In this document: in pieces, positions 7,704 through 15,954 of the stretch
Position numbering within the stretch: the first letter of the stretch is position 1
How the letters are laid out: each line of letters opens with the position of its first letter
Virus record (IMG/VR): IMGVR_UViG_3300010211_000003
Span: 1-21,710 of that record
DNA length: 21,710 nt
Reading direction: 5' to 3' (one strand)
From: a virus
The notes under the pieces: model-generated
Seen by the model: only the letters and a program-made list of their open reading frames with translations
What the model was told of the DNA's origin: nothing
Database searches by the model: none
Program-made: the position numbers and the translations under genes

Positions 7704-7928
7704 GCGCTCTCTCCGTTCGATCTTGGACAGGTCCGGTCGGCCATGGGGCGACCGGCCGGCGCGACTGCGCCGGCGCCGCCCCGGCGCCCACAGGGCGTCA
7801 ATTCTGTGAAACAGCGCCCTAAGGGCGCTGAGGGCGGCGGAGCCGCGTGAAGCCCAAGGGGCTGAGCTGCGGCGATCAAAAACAAAAAGGAGGGTGCGCG
7901 TTGCCAACGGCCGGGGACCAGACCGCGA
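7704..7928. other. O-P divergent intergenic region with 8-bp inverted repeat
   Basis: No convincing gene is seen here. An inverted repeat, CAGCGCCC-TAA-GGGCGCTG, lies at 7812-7830 within the presumed leader of gpO. A stretch CAAAAAGGAGGG at about 7888-7899 looks like a ribosome binding site but opens only onto a 12-codon frame. The region leads into the palindrome at 7929 and should hold the divergent late promoters that P2 calls PO and PP. No clear sigma70 -10 or -35 boxes are visible. Confidence 0.4.
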
Positions 7929-7954
7929 GGGTTGGATAGGGGTCTATCCAACCC
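7929..7954. promoter_or_regulatory. Palindromic late-control site, copy 2 (between gpO and gpP)
   Basis: This is identical over all 26 bases to the copy at 2203-2228: arm GGGTTGGATAG, spacer GGGT, then the reverse-complement arm. It stands between the leftward head genes and the rightward P-Q pair. Its right edge is 43 bases from the gpP ATG, the same distance as copy 1 has from the gpV ATG. Being symmetric, it could serve both directions. Confidence 0.6.
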
Positions 7955-7997
7955 GAGAGAGGGTGCGCGACGGCGCCGGGCGCGGCCCCATGGCGGC

Positions 7998-9800
7998 ATG
8001 ATCGACCCGCCCGATACCTCCTGGCCCCGACCGCCCCGGCGTGAGGACGCGCGCGCCCTGTACTGGCAGGGCTATGCCGTCGCCGAGATCGCCCGGCGGC
8101 TGGGGATGAAGTACGCCACGGTGGATAGCTGGAAGCGGCGCGGCCGCTGGGACGAGGCCCCGCGCGCGGCCCGGATCGAGGACGCGGCCGAACGGCGCCT
8201 GGCGATCCTGATCGCCAAGCCGGACAAGACCGACCGCGACCTGAGCGAGATCGACCACCTGGGGCGCCTGATCGAACGCACGGCCCGGGTGCAAAAGTAC
8301 GACGATACGGGCCGCGAGAGCGACCTGAACCCCAAGGTTCACAACCGGGCCGAAGGCCGCGCCAAGGCAAAACAGAAGAAGAACACCCTGAGCGAGGACC
8401 AGGTCGACGCCCTGCGGGCCGACTTCTTCAAACGCTTCTGGCGCTACCAACTGCGCTGGTACGAGGCCAAGGCCAGGCACCGCCGGCGGCTGATCATCAA
8501 GTCGCGCCAGATCGGCGCCACCTATTACTTCGCCCTTGAAGCGGCGTTGGACGCCATCGAGACCGGCGACAACCAGATCTTCCTCTCCGCCTCCAAGTCC
8601 CAGGCACACGTCTTCAAGTCCTACATTGTCCGGTGGGTGTACGACGTCACCGGCGCGGAGTTGCAGGGCACCCCCATCAAGCTGTGGAACGGGGCCGAAC
8701 TGTACTTCCTGGGCACCAACAGCCGCACCGCGCAGAGCTACCACGGGCATGTTTACCTGGACGAGTTCGCCTGGATCGGCCGCTTCGCCGAGTTCAAGAA
8801 GGTCGCCGGCGCCATGGCGACCCATAAGACATGGCGCACCACCTACTTCTCGACCCCCAGCACCATCGGCCACGAAGCGGCGGCCTTCTGGGACGGCCGC
8901 GAGTTCAACCGCGACCAGCCGCGTGGGGAGCAGGCCGAGTTCCTGACCTCCCATGAGGCGCTGAAAGACGGCTTGGTCGGGCCGGACGGCACCTGGCGGC
9001 AGATGGTCACGGTCGACGATGCCATCGCCCAGGGCTGCGACCTGTTCGACCTGGAGGACGAACGCCGCAAGTACAACGAACGGGACTTCGCCAACCTGTT
9101 CCTGTGCCAATGGGTGGACGACGCGGCGTCGTTCTTTACCTTCGCCGAGCTGCAGAAGTGCGGCGTGGACACCTGGGACGCCTGGCCGGACGTGCCGCCC
9201 TTGGAGGACCCGGGCACCGGGAACCGGCATAACTTGGGGCCCGTGTGGATCGGCTACGACCCCTCGCGGTCGCGCGACGATGCCTCCGTGGCGGTGATCG
9301 CGCCGCCGGCGGCCGAGGGCGGCGCCTATCGGGTGGTGGAGCGCCAGACCTTCAACGGCGTGGACTTCCAGGCCCAGGCCGAGGCCATCCGCCGCCTGAC
9401 CGAGCGCTACCAGGTGGAACGCATCGCCGTGGACGTCTCCGGCATCGGTCAGGGCGTGTTCGAGATGGTGCAAGGCTTCTGGCCGGCGGCCGTGGCCATC
9501 ACCTACAGCGTCGAGACCAAGGCCCGCATGGTCCTGAAGGCCAAGCACCTCATCAGCCGCCGCCGCGTCGAATGGGACGCCAGCCAGACCGACATTCCGC
9601 TCGCCTTCCTGGCCATCCGCCAGACCATGACGCCCACCGGGCGCCAGATGACCTTCCAGGCCAGCCGATCCGACACCACCGGGCACGCCGACGTGGCCTG
9701 GGCGATCATGCACTCCCTGGATCGCGTCGCGTTCCGCGACTTCGACCAGCCCGAGGGCGGCCATGCGGCCAGCCGGCGCGGTTTTATGGAGATCTTTTGA
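7998..9800 (+). CDS. P: Terminase large subunit (P2 gpP)
   Basis: A 600-residue packaging ATPase/nuclease. An N-terminal helix-turn-helix (ALYWQGYAVAEIARRLGMKYATVDSWKRR, residues about 20-48) is typical of P2 gpP. The ATPase domain shows IIKSRQIGATYYFALEA (about 166-182) in the Walker A position and VYLDEFAW (252-259) as Walker B. The nuclease domain begins near 416 with VWIGYDPSRSRDDASVAV, with Asp421 as a probable metal ligand. The ATG at 7998 gives the family length; an in-frame TTG at 7932 lies inside the palindrome and was rejected. The stop overlaps the gpQ start (TGATG). Confidence 0.96.
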   Translation: MIDPPDTSWPRPPRREDARALYWQGYAVAEIARRLGMKYATVDSWKRRGRWDEAPRAARIEDAAERRLAILIAKPDKTDRDLSEIDHLGRLIERTARVQKYDDTGRESDLNPKVHNRAEGRAKAKQKKNTLSEDQVDALRADFFKRFWRYQLRWYEAKARHRRRLIIKSRQIGATYYFALEAALDAIETGDNQIFLSASKSQAHVFKSYIVRWVYDVTGAELQGTPIKLWNGAELYFLGTNSRTAQSYHGHVYLDEFAWIGRFAEFKKVAGAMATHKTWRTTYFSTPSTIGHEAAAFWDGREFNRDQPRGEQAEFLTSHEALKDGLVGPDGTWRQMVTVDDAIAQGCDLFDLEDERRKYNERDFANLFLCQWVDDAASFFTFAELQKCGVDTWDAWPDVPPLEDPGTGNRHNLGPVWIGYDPSRSRDDASVAVIAPPAAEGGAYRVVERQTFNGVDFQAQAEAIRRLTERYQVERIAVDVSGIGQGVFEMVQGFWPAAVAITYSVETKARMVLKAKHLISRRRVEWDASQTDIPLAFLAIRQTMTPTGRQMTFQASRSDTTGHADVAWAIMHSLDRVAFRDFDQPEGGHAASRRGFMEIF

Positions 9801-10792
9801 TGAACGAGACCGGTCCCAAGACCACGCCCGCCGAACCCCGCGTGGAATGCTTCACCTTCGGCGATCCCGAGCCGGTGTTGGATCAGCGCGAGATCCTGGG
9901 CTACTTCGAAAGTGCGTGGAACGGGTCGTATTACGAGCCGCCCTTGTCCTTCGACGGCCTGGTGCGCGCCCTGCGGTCCAACCCACACCACGAAAGCGCC
10001 GTCGGCCTGAAGGTGCAGATGCTGTCCAGCCTGTACCGGCCGACACCCTTGCTGTCGCGCCGGGACATGACTCGCATCCTGCAAGATCGCATCGTGTTGG
10101 GGAACGCCTGGATCCAGCGGGTGGACAACGTGCTGGGCCAGCCCTTGCGGCTCAAGCCCACCCTGGGGCGCTTCACCCGGGTCCGCCGCGACGGTCGGGT
10201 GTTGATGCTGATCGACGGCCGCGAGGTCGATCTGGAGGGCGAGGTCCTGCAGATTGCCCAGCCCGACGCCAGCCAGGAGATCTACGGCCGCCCCTCTTAC
10301 GAGGGGTGCCTGCAGAGCGCCCTGTTGAACGAGGCCGCGACCCTGTTCCGCCGCAAATACTACGTCAACGGCTCCCACGCCGGGTTCATCCTCTACATGA
10401 CCGACGCGGCCCAAGATCAGCGCGACGTCGACGCCATGCGCCAAGCCTTGAAGGACAGCAAGGGGCCGGGGAACTTCCGCAACCTGTTCATGTTCGCGCC
10501 CAACGGCAAGCCGGACGGCCTCAAGGTGATCCCCATCGCCGAGGTCGCGGCCAAGGATAACTTCATGGACATGAAGACCGTGACGCGCGACGACGTCCTC
10601 GCCGCGCACCGCGTGCCGCCCCACCTGCTGGGCATCGTGCCCCAGAACGCCGGAGGGTTCGGCGACGTCTCCAAGGCCGCCCCCGTGTTCTGGTATCTGG
10701 AACTCCGCCCCCTCGCCATGGAGATCGAATCTGCCATCAACGCATGGATGGGGGAGGACGTGGTGGGGTTCGATGCGTTCAAACCAATCTAA
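9800..10792 (+). CDS. Q: Portal protein (P2 gpQ)
   Basis: A 330-residue portal of the PBSX/P2 gpQ type. It contains FTFGDPEPVLDQREILGYFES near the N-terminus, YYEPPLSFDGLVRALRSNPHHESAV, GRPSYEGCLQSALLNEAATLFRRKYYVNGSHAGFILYMTD, and the C-terminal VAAKDNFMDMKTVTRDDVLAAHRVPPHLLGI, all hallmark motifs. Twelve portal subunits form the DNA entry vertex. It is translationally coupled to gpP through the TGATG overlap. The sequence turns AT-rich shortly after its stop, marking the start of cargo genes. Confidence 0.96.
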   Translation: MNETGPKTTPAEPRVECFTFGDPEPVLDQREILGYFESAWNGSYYEPPLSFDGLVRALRSNPHHESAVGLKVQMLSSLYRPTPLLSRRDMTRILQDRIVLGNAWIQRVDNVLGQPLRLKPTLGRFTRVRRDGRVLMLIDGREVDLEGEVLQIAQPDASQEIYGRPSYEGCLQSALLNEAATLFRRKYYVNGSHAGFILYMTDAAQDQRDVDAMRQALKDSKGPGNFRNLFMFAPNGKPDGLKVIPIAEVAAKDNFMDMKTVTRDDVLAAHRVPPHLLGIVPQNAGGFGDVSKAAPVFWYLELRPLAMEIESAINAWMGEDVVGFDAFKPI

Positions 10793-10970
10793 GGGTTTGG
10801 AAGCTAAGCATTCCGATCCCGCGTACGCTTTGGCATTTGCACATCCGCCCAATTTTGATGATCATATCGATTCGAGCCTTGCCATCGGCCGCAAGGCGGG
10901 AATCCCTGGCGACGAGTCTGAAAAGACGAGCACAGGAAGCGGCCTTGAGTAACTTGGCAGGGCAGTCGAA

Positions 10971-11921
10971 ATGGACACGTACTTGGAAATTGCGCAGAAG
11001 GTGCTTCGGGCAGCCCGCCGTCCAATGACGGCTGAAGCAATACTTAATGCGGCGTATCGCGCAAAAATCGTTCCCCATCACCTTTATGGAAAAACACAAC
11101 ACAAAACACTGCAAGCGCGCCTAAGTGAATACATTCTGGAAAATAACATAGATGGTGTGTTTTATAGGACAGACCCAGGATATTTCTTCCTATCCGAATT
11201 CATGTCAGACCAGTCAATACCGAATAAGTATAAGGACCCTTTTTACGCGCGAAGACGAGTGCGAGACATTCCAAATTCGATGACATTGTCCTTTGATTCG
11301 GGATTTGTTGAAAATTATTTGGAAAGAGAAAGCCGTGACTGGCAAACTCTCATCGCTGCAGCATCTTCTGCGGGGGCAATTCGCTACGTCCACCCAAAAG
11401 AAGTATCAGAACGAGACGCTTTAGTCTGGTCATTTTCCGTAGTAAAAAAGGGAGATATGATTCTTAGCTATCGCATTGGAAAGTATAGAGACCAAACGAA
11501 AGTTTTTAAAAACAAAAGAACGGTTGGTTTTGCTGATCGGGTTTCTTATTGTGATCGAACCCTATTTTCAGGCTCGGATATGGGTATTGTTGACCGTGGA
11601 CAAAAAACCATATTTTCTGATCTAGGTATATCTAAGGGTGCATTTTATGGCAGTCGCGACATTGAGTCGCCGTCGATATCGTTTGTATTCTCAAGCAAGA
11701 ACGAGCGCATAGCGCAAAATGTATTGTTTGTTACGGAATGGAATTGCCCGAATTGGTTCGAGCCAACAATCCGGCGCTTATCTTTGAATGATATTCAATG
11801 GCTAGATGGCAAAAGATGCCCAAATGATCTGGAGCACTTTGATCCTTGGTCAGTAAAATACTTCAGCTTCACTCTGCAGCAACTTCAAGTATTTAGTGAT
11901 GAGGTGGGGTGTCTACGATAG
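10971..11921 (+). CDS. HARE-HTH domain protein with unassigned C-terminal domain (putative defence gene)
   Basis: A 316-residue protein. Residues about 3-74 (YLEIAQKVLRAARRPMTAEAILN...KTLQARLSEYILEN...FYRTDPGYFFL) match the HARE-HTH winged-helix domain found in restriction and chromatin proteins. The remainder, about 130-300, has LVWSFSVVKKGDMILSYRIG and KNKRTVGFADRVSYCDRTLF, which faintly recalls the NUDIX-like fold seen in conflict systems, but the NUDIX box is absent and the assignment is uncertain. An in-frame stop at 10950 limits the start; the ATG follows a weak CAGGG. Base composition is much more AT-rich than the prophage. The CHAT gene begins 75 bases downstream in the same direction, suggesting an operon. 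Confidence 0.8.
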   Translation: MDTYLEIAQKVLRAARRPMTAEAILNAAYRAKIVPHHLYGKTQHKTLQARLSEYILENNIDGVFYRTDPGYFFLSEFMSDQSIPNKYKDPFYARRRVRDIPNSMTLSFDSGFVENYLERESRDWQTLIAAASSAGAIRYVHPKEVSERDALVWSFSVVKKGDMILSYRIGKYRDQTKVFKNKRTVGFADRVSYCDRTLFSGSDMGIVDRGQKTIFSDLGISKGAFYGSRDIESPSISFVFSSKNERIAQNVLFVTEWNCPNWFEPTIRRLSLNDIQWLDGKRCPNDLEHFDPWSVKYFSFTLQQLQVFSDEVGCLR

Positions 11922-11996
11922 ATATTAAGGGCATCCCAAGAAAGTGTCAAAAAAATAGACGCATAGATAATGTTAATTTATGTGGAGGGCGTTTTT

Positions 11997-13706
11997 TTGA
12001 AGTTAATTGGAAAAGAAAGAGCAGCATTTATAAAATTTGAAATCGAAAATGGGGATTCTTCTCGCGCTAAAAAAGCCCTTCAAGAACTATCTTTTTTATA
12101 TAGAAAAGGGCATGCCCTCTCCGGAAGCGATCTGCATTCTTTCCAAATTGCCATCAATGGAATCATTTTAAAACAGGGTCAAGATATTAAAGTTGTCAGA
12201 TGGGGCCTAAATGCGCTCGCAAGATTTGGCTCAATTTGCGTTTGTGGTGATTATGTCAACGCCGCACTTAGAAAGTTTGAAGGAATCCCGGAAATTCAAG
12301 CGTCTGGTGTTGCGTGTCTTGTCAAGATGCATCGAGGCATTACCGATAGGATCGGAATTTTAAATAATATAGAGCCCAAAATCTGGAAACTTGCTGCCTT
12401 ACAGGTGACGGAGCCAAAATATTTAGATTTTGAAGGACTTCGGATAAATATTGATAACGAGGGAATTGACGTTTTAAAATTGGCGCTTATTACTGTTGGC
12501 CTAAATCGTTGCTTTGAAAATCTATTTGATCCTAAATACAGAAACGGAGAAATTGTAAGGCATTTGTGTTTGCATGATGATGTTATTGTTCAGCAATATA
12601 GCGTATGGGCTATTATTGAGAACAAGAGTTTGAGTATAGATCACCTTGGTATCGACGTTGAGAAAATAGACGACTTAGCGGAAAACGTTCAAGCTAAAGC
12701 ATACCAGTTAATTGCAGAATCTGACCCTGATTTACATCGCCGTCTGCGCATAACAAGTGACTGTTCCGTATACGGTGGTGCCGAAGCGCGAGAAGGATTA
12801 GCTCGCGGAGTTCTCTCCAACTACTATGATGGACTTCAAGACATCACTATAAGCTGGTTCGACCAGGAGTCGAATCACTCTGTTAGAGAAATATTGGCGC
12901 AGCACTTTGCGAAAAACGCTTTTCATTGTCCAGTATATTGGAGTAAATCTGAGGAAATATATGATCAATTCGAAGAGTTTCGTAAAATTATTTTAGTGGG
13001 TTCTGAGGGGACCAATCTTTATTCGACATTAAAAGGAAAGCAGACTGCAGATTTATTTACAGATTACACACCTCGCGGTGACTTAGTTTCTACTCTTTCA
13101 CAAAGCAGTCTTCTGGAGGGAAAGATGACAAAGAAGGTTCTTTTTATGGCGGTTTCTCCATTAAACGAAGAGCCGCTTCGATTAGATCAAGAATATAGAG
13201 ATGTAAAAGATCACATAAACCGCCTAAATAATAAAGCGGTAAATATAGAAATTATTTATGAGACAGCTGTTAGGTTGGATGATATACAAACTCATTTACT
13301 TAATTCAAATCCAGATATATTACACTTCTCCGGTCACGGGGACCAAGGGGCCCTGATTTTTGAAAAATTGGATGGTACAGCCGGCGTGGTGCGCGGCGAC
13401 ATCATAGCGGAATATATTAAGATGCTTCCCTCTATAAGGTGCGTTGTGTTGAACGCTTGCTATTCCGAGACTATAGTCGAATCTATTGCCTCGAATATTG
13501 ACGCTGTTATAGGTTGCGAAGGGCCTATCGCAGACGAAGCTAGTGTGGTTTTCTCAAAATCATTCTATCAGGCTCTTAGTTCTGGGCGCTCTTACGAAGA
13601 TTCATTTAATTTTGGCGTCATTGGGGTTCGCAATCAAGTCACTGATGAAGAGGCGCTGAAATATAAATTGGTGTCTGGAAATACAGGGTTTCCCAGGCTT
13701 GGGTAA
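11997..13706 (+). CDS. Helical-repeat protein with C-terminal CHAT (caspase-like) protease domain
   Basis: The C-terminal 190 residues are a CHAT protease. KKVLFMAVSPLNEEPLRLDQEYRDV opens the domain, HFSGHGDQGAL holds the catalytic His447 and VVLNACYSE the catalytic Cys488. About 380 preceding residues look like HEAT-type helical repeats, a likely sensor or partner-binding part. I chose a TTG start at 11997 because GGAGGG lies seven bases upstream; an in-frame ATG at 11970 has no ribosome site and would give 578 residues. An internal GGAGGG-AAAG-ATG at 13115-13127 could yield the protease domain alone. Codon use is AT-rich, unlike the phage. In defence systems CHAT proteins act as effectors that cleave cellular or partner proteins; that role is inferred here. 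Confidence 0.85.
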   Translation: MKLIGKERAAFIKFEIENGDSSRAKKALQELSFLYRKGHALSGSDLHSFQIAINGIILKQGQDIKVVRWGLNALARFGSICVCGDYVNAALRKFEGIPEIQASGVACLVKMHRGITDRIGILNNIEPKIWKLAALQVTEPKYLDFEGLRINIDNEGIDVLKLALITVGLNRCFENLFDPKYRNGEIVRHLCLHDDVIVQQYSVWAIIENKSLSIDHLGIDVEKIDDLAENVQAKAYQLIAESDPDLHRRLRITSDCSVYGGAEAREGLARGVLSNYYDGLQDITISWFDQESNHSVREILAQHFAKNAFHCPVYWSKSEEIYDQFEEFRKIILVGSEGTNLYSTLKGKQTADLFTDYTPRGDLVSTLSQSSLLEGKMTKKVLFMAVSPLNEEPLRLDQEYRDVKDHINRLNNKAVNIEIIYETAVRLDDIQTHLLNSNPDILHFSGHGDQGALIFEKLDGTAGVVRGDIIAEYIKMLPSIRCVVLNACYSETIVESIASNIDAVIGCEGPIADEASVVFSKSFYQALSSGRSYEDSFNFGVIGVRNQVTDEEALKYKLVSGNTGFPRLG

Positions 13707-13881
13707 TTTTGTCCGCATTTGGGAACCGGACGGGCGGCCGTGGTGCCGTTGCATTACCAAAGGACCAAAGCGGGCAGTTCCTGGATTTATTCGAACACCT
13801 CAAAAAAACCTATTAAGGTCGGGTAGGCTATCATGTTGTTAAACGGGTTACGGATCATAAGAAGGGACGTTTTCGAAGTTT
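13707..13881. other. Convergent intergenic region with weak terminator-like sequence
   Basis: No gene is seen between the rightward CHAT gene and the leftward modification genes. On the minus strand ACCT-TAAT-AGGT (13819-13808) is followed by seven T, a weak hairpin that may end leftward transcription of the modification operon. The packaging site (cos) of a P2-like phage would be expected near here, but I cannot recognise one. Confidence 0.3.
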
Positions 13882-14247
13882 TTAAGGTGTCCAAAAAAGA
13901 ATCAGTCTGAAGTGGTTGACGATCGCCGCATTGCTGACCGACGTCCATCCAGAGATCAAAAACACCGTTCGCCGGGCCCCGGCGCCGCCGATGGAATAGG
14001 CTACGTCCAGGGTCTTGATGTCGGCTCCGGTCTCGGACAAGGACCGGTTCTCGGGGCAGTCTTTGTAGCTCAATACCCACCGGCCCTGAGGCCGCAGGGT
14101 GTCGGCCAGCCGGGCGTGGTCGTTGTGGCCGAAGATCCTGGGACCATAGCGCCTCTCATAGACGTGATAGGGCGGGTCCAGATAGACTAGGGCATCCGGC
14201 CAGTCATGCCGGCGCAGGGGCTCGTTCCACGGCAGGCACTCGATCAC
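13882..14247 (-). pseudogene. DNA adenine methylase (Dam-like), N-terminal half missing
   Basis: From a GTG at 14247 the frame gives 121 residues containing DALVYLDPPYHVYERRYGP, where DPPY is the catalytic motif of N6-adenine methylases, then HARLADTLRPQGRWVLSYKDCPENRSL and a C-terminus like that of Dam enzymes. The AdoMet-binding motif and about 150-180 N-terminal residues of a normal Dam protein are absent; upstream in this frame only the formyltransferase gene in another register is found. It overlaps that gene by 44 bases. It is probably the 3' remnant of a dam gene, though a small expressed product cannot be excluded. Confidence 0.6.
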
Positions 14248-14845
14248 GGTGGCCCGCCGACGCCGGCGGTTCCAGGGTGCCCAGGGGGCGACCGAGGTTG
14301 GGTTGGGGCGTCTCGGGTAGCGTCTCGGCCTCTGCGAGCCGCGCCACACAAGCCACCAACAGCCGCCGGCCAATAGGCGCCAAGTCCCGGCGCCACAGGC
14401 TGGCCGGGGTGTCGTCGGCCCGGACAAAACACCAGTCCTGAGCCAGTATAGGGCCGGTGTCGTAGCCGTCATCCATGCGGTAGACCGTGCCGCCGGTGAC
14501 CGGGTCGCCGTTGCGGAGGGTCGAACACACCGCGTCCCGGCCCCGATGCAGCGGCAACAGGCTGGGGTGGTAGCCGATCACCCCATAACGCGCCGCCGCG
14601 CGCGCCTCGGCCGGCAGGAAGACATGACAGTGCGCGGCCACGGCCAAGTCACACGGTGGTATCGCGGCTCCTTCTAGACGACGGCCGGGGCCGTGCAGGC
14701 TCAAGGGCAGGCCCAGGGAGCGGGCGGCGACCGCCAAACGGTCTTCCGCGTTGGGCGCGATGATGTGCAGATCATGCCCCGCCCCCGCCAGATCGGCGGC
14801 GACGGCGGCGGCCAGCCACTTCTGGCCGATCACGACGATCCTCAT
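14204..14845 (-). CDS. Formyltransferase-fold protein of a putative DNA-modification operon
   Basis: A 213-residue protein with the formyltransferase fold of methionyl-tRNA and GAR formyltransferases. It has an N-terminal MRIVVIGQKWLAAAVA, the loop YHPSLLPLHRGRDAV (His93), TGGTVYRMDDGYDTGPIL (Asp129) and no C-terminal tRNA-binding domain. The usual catalytic Asn two residues before His is Gly91 here. The ATG overlaps the stop of the ABC/GNAT gene (ATGA), showing translational coupling. It cannot be the housekeeping fmt gene given its size and context. Transfer of a formyl group to a modified base or to a precursor is an inference. The last 15-20 residues may come from a recombination joint with the dam remnant. 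Confidence 0.8.
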   Translation of the reverse strand: MRIVVIGQKWLAAAVAADLAGAGHDLHIIAPNAEDRLAVAARSLGLPLSLHGPGRRLEGAAIPPCDLAVAAHCHVFLPAEARAAARYGVIGYHPSLLPLHRGRDAVCSTLRNGDPVTGGTVYRMDDGYDTGPILAQDWCFVRADDTPASLWRRDLAPIGRRLLVACVARLAEAETLPETPQPNLGRPLGTLEPPASAGHRDRVPAVERAPAPA

Positions 14846-15954
14846 GATGCCCCCAGATACCGGAAACCCTGAACGGCACGCAGGTGCCCGCCGTAGCCGG
14901 TTCCATGGCCCGACTTGCCAAGGCTCGCAGCCGATCGCCCCTTGTTGGCACCGGTCAGGGTCGCGGAGACTTGCGTCCAGCCGGGATGCTTGCGCAGGGC
15001 GGCGGCAAGGCCGGGGTGGGAGGTGTGGAACAGGGTCCGCAAGGGACGGCGGAAGGGATTGTCCCCCTCCGCCCAGGCGGCGCAGATGGTATTCAGGAAG
15101 GCCATGCCGACCCCGATACCCTGCCACTCCGGCATGACCACCAACCGGCAGGCCCGGGCCTCCACGACACCGGGCTGGGTCGTAACGCCCAGGTGCGCGA
15201 CCGGGGCGCCGTCCACGGTGCCGACGTAGCACCGGGCGGCGATCATGTTCGGCAGCTTCAGATAATGATGCGGCTCGAAAAGCGGCCAGTTGGCCCAGCC
15301 GGTTTCCACGATCTCAAGGGGGAGCGGCGGTCGCCGTCGGCCCCTCCCCACGGTCACCGCGCCGGTGGCCGTGTCACAGCTCCAATCCGGATCCAACCAA
15401 TCCAGGATGTCCTCGTGCGGGGTCAACAGGATCAGGCGGTCCTCGGGCACCGACCGGCGCCACGCCTTGGCGAAGGCGGCGGCGCCCACCCGGGCGATCT
15501 GACGGTCGAGGACGCTGGTGAACTCGTCCACGATCACCGGGCGGTCGGGCCGCGACAGGACAAGGCGCGCCATGTCGGCCCGGAAGCGTTCGCCGTTCGA
15601 CAACACATCATAAGGCCGCAGCCAGGCCGGGACGGAGCCCAGCCCGACAGCGGTCAGGACCTGGGTCACGCGATCAAACGGAAGGTCCGGCCCCAGGGCC
15701 TCGATCAGCGGCGTTCCGGCCGGCCACTCAGGCGCCCAGAAGGCGGCGCCGATCCGGTCGACCAGGGCGCGGCCCAAGGAGGTCTTGCCGGACCCGGACG
15801 GGCCGTGGATGACGCCGATCCCGGTCCAGGTGTCCGGCAGATCGACCGCGAGGGAGAAGCCCTCGGCCTCGCCCTCGCAGTTGAACAGGGACCGCACGCG
15901 GGCCGCGCGATAGCCCGTGCCGGCGGTCGGCCCCTTTTGAACGGTGATCCTCAT
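14842..15954 (-). CDS. ABC-type ATPase fused to GNAT acyltransferase (Mom-like modification enzyme)
   Basis: A 370-residue two-domain protein of the type grouped in COG2401. The ABC ATPase part (about 1-205) has Walker A GPSGSGKT (51-58), a signature-like LSNGE (118-122), Walker B VIVDE (140-144) with SVLD D-loop, and H-loop His180. No transmembrane segment is present, so it is not a transporter. The second part (about 215-335) has EPHHYLKLPN and the GNAT motif A LVVMPEWQGIGVGMAFLN (271-288), resembling the GNAT fold of phage Mu Mom, which adds an acyl-derived group to adenine. It overlaps both neighbours as ATGA. Its position downstream of a Com-like gene supports a DNA-modification role. 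Confidence 0.8.
   Translation of the reverse strand: MRITVQKGPTAGTGYRAARVRSLFNCEGEAEGFSLAVDLPDTWTGIGVIHGPSGSGKTSLGRALVDRIGAAFWAPEWPAGTPLIEALGPDLPFDRVTQVLTAVGLGSVPAWLRPYDVLSNGERFRADMARLVLSRPDRPVIVDEFTSVLDRQIARVGAAAFAKAWRRSVPEDRLILLTPHEDILDWLDPDWSCDTATGAVTVGRGRRRPPLPLEIVETGWANWPLFEPHHYLKLPNMIAARCYVGTVDGAPVAHLGVTTQPGVVEARACRLVVMPEWQGIGVGMAFLNTICAAWAEGDNPFRRPLRTLFHTSHPGLAAALRKHPGWTQVSATLTGANKGRSAASLGKSGHGTGYGGHLRAVQGFRYLGAS

Noticed and set aside
7944-9764. Long minus-strand frame opposite gpP
   Set aside because: gpP on the plus strand has all terminase motifs; the opposite frame has mirror composition and no motif.
13787-14080. 97-codon minus-strand frame overlapping the dam remnant
   Set aside because: It has no family match and the overlapping frame contains the DPPY methylase motif.
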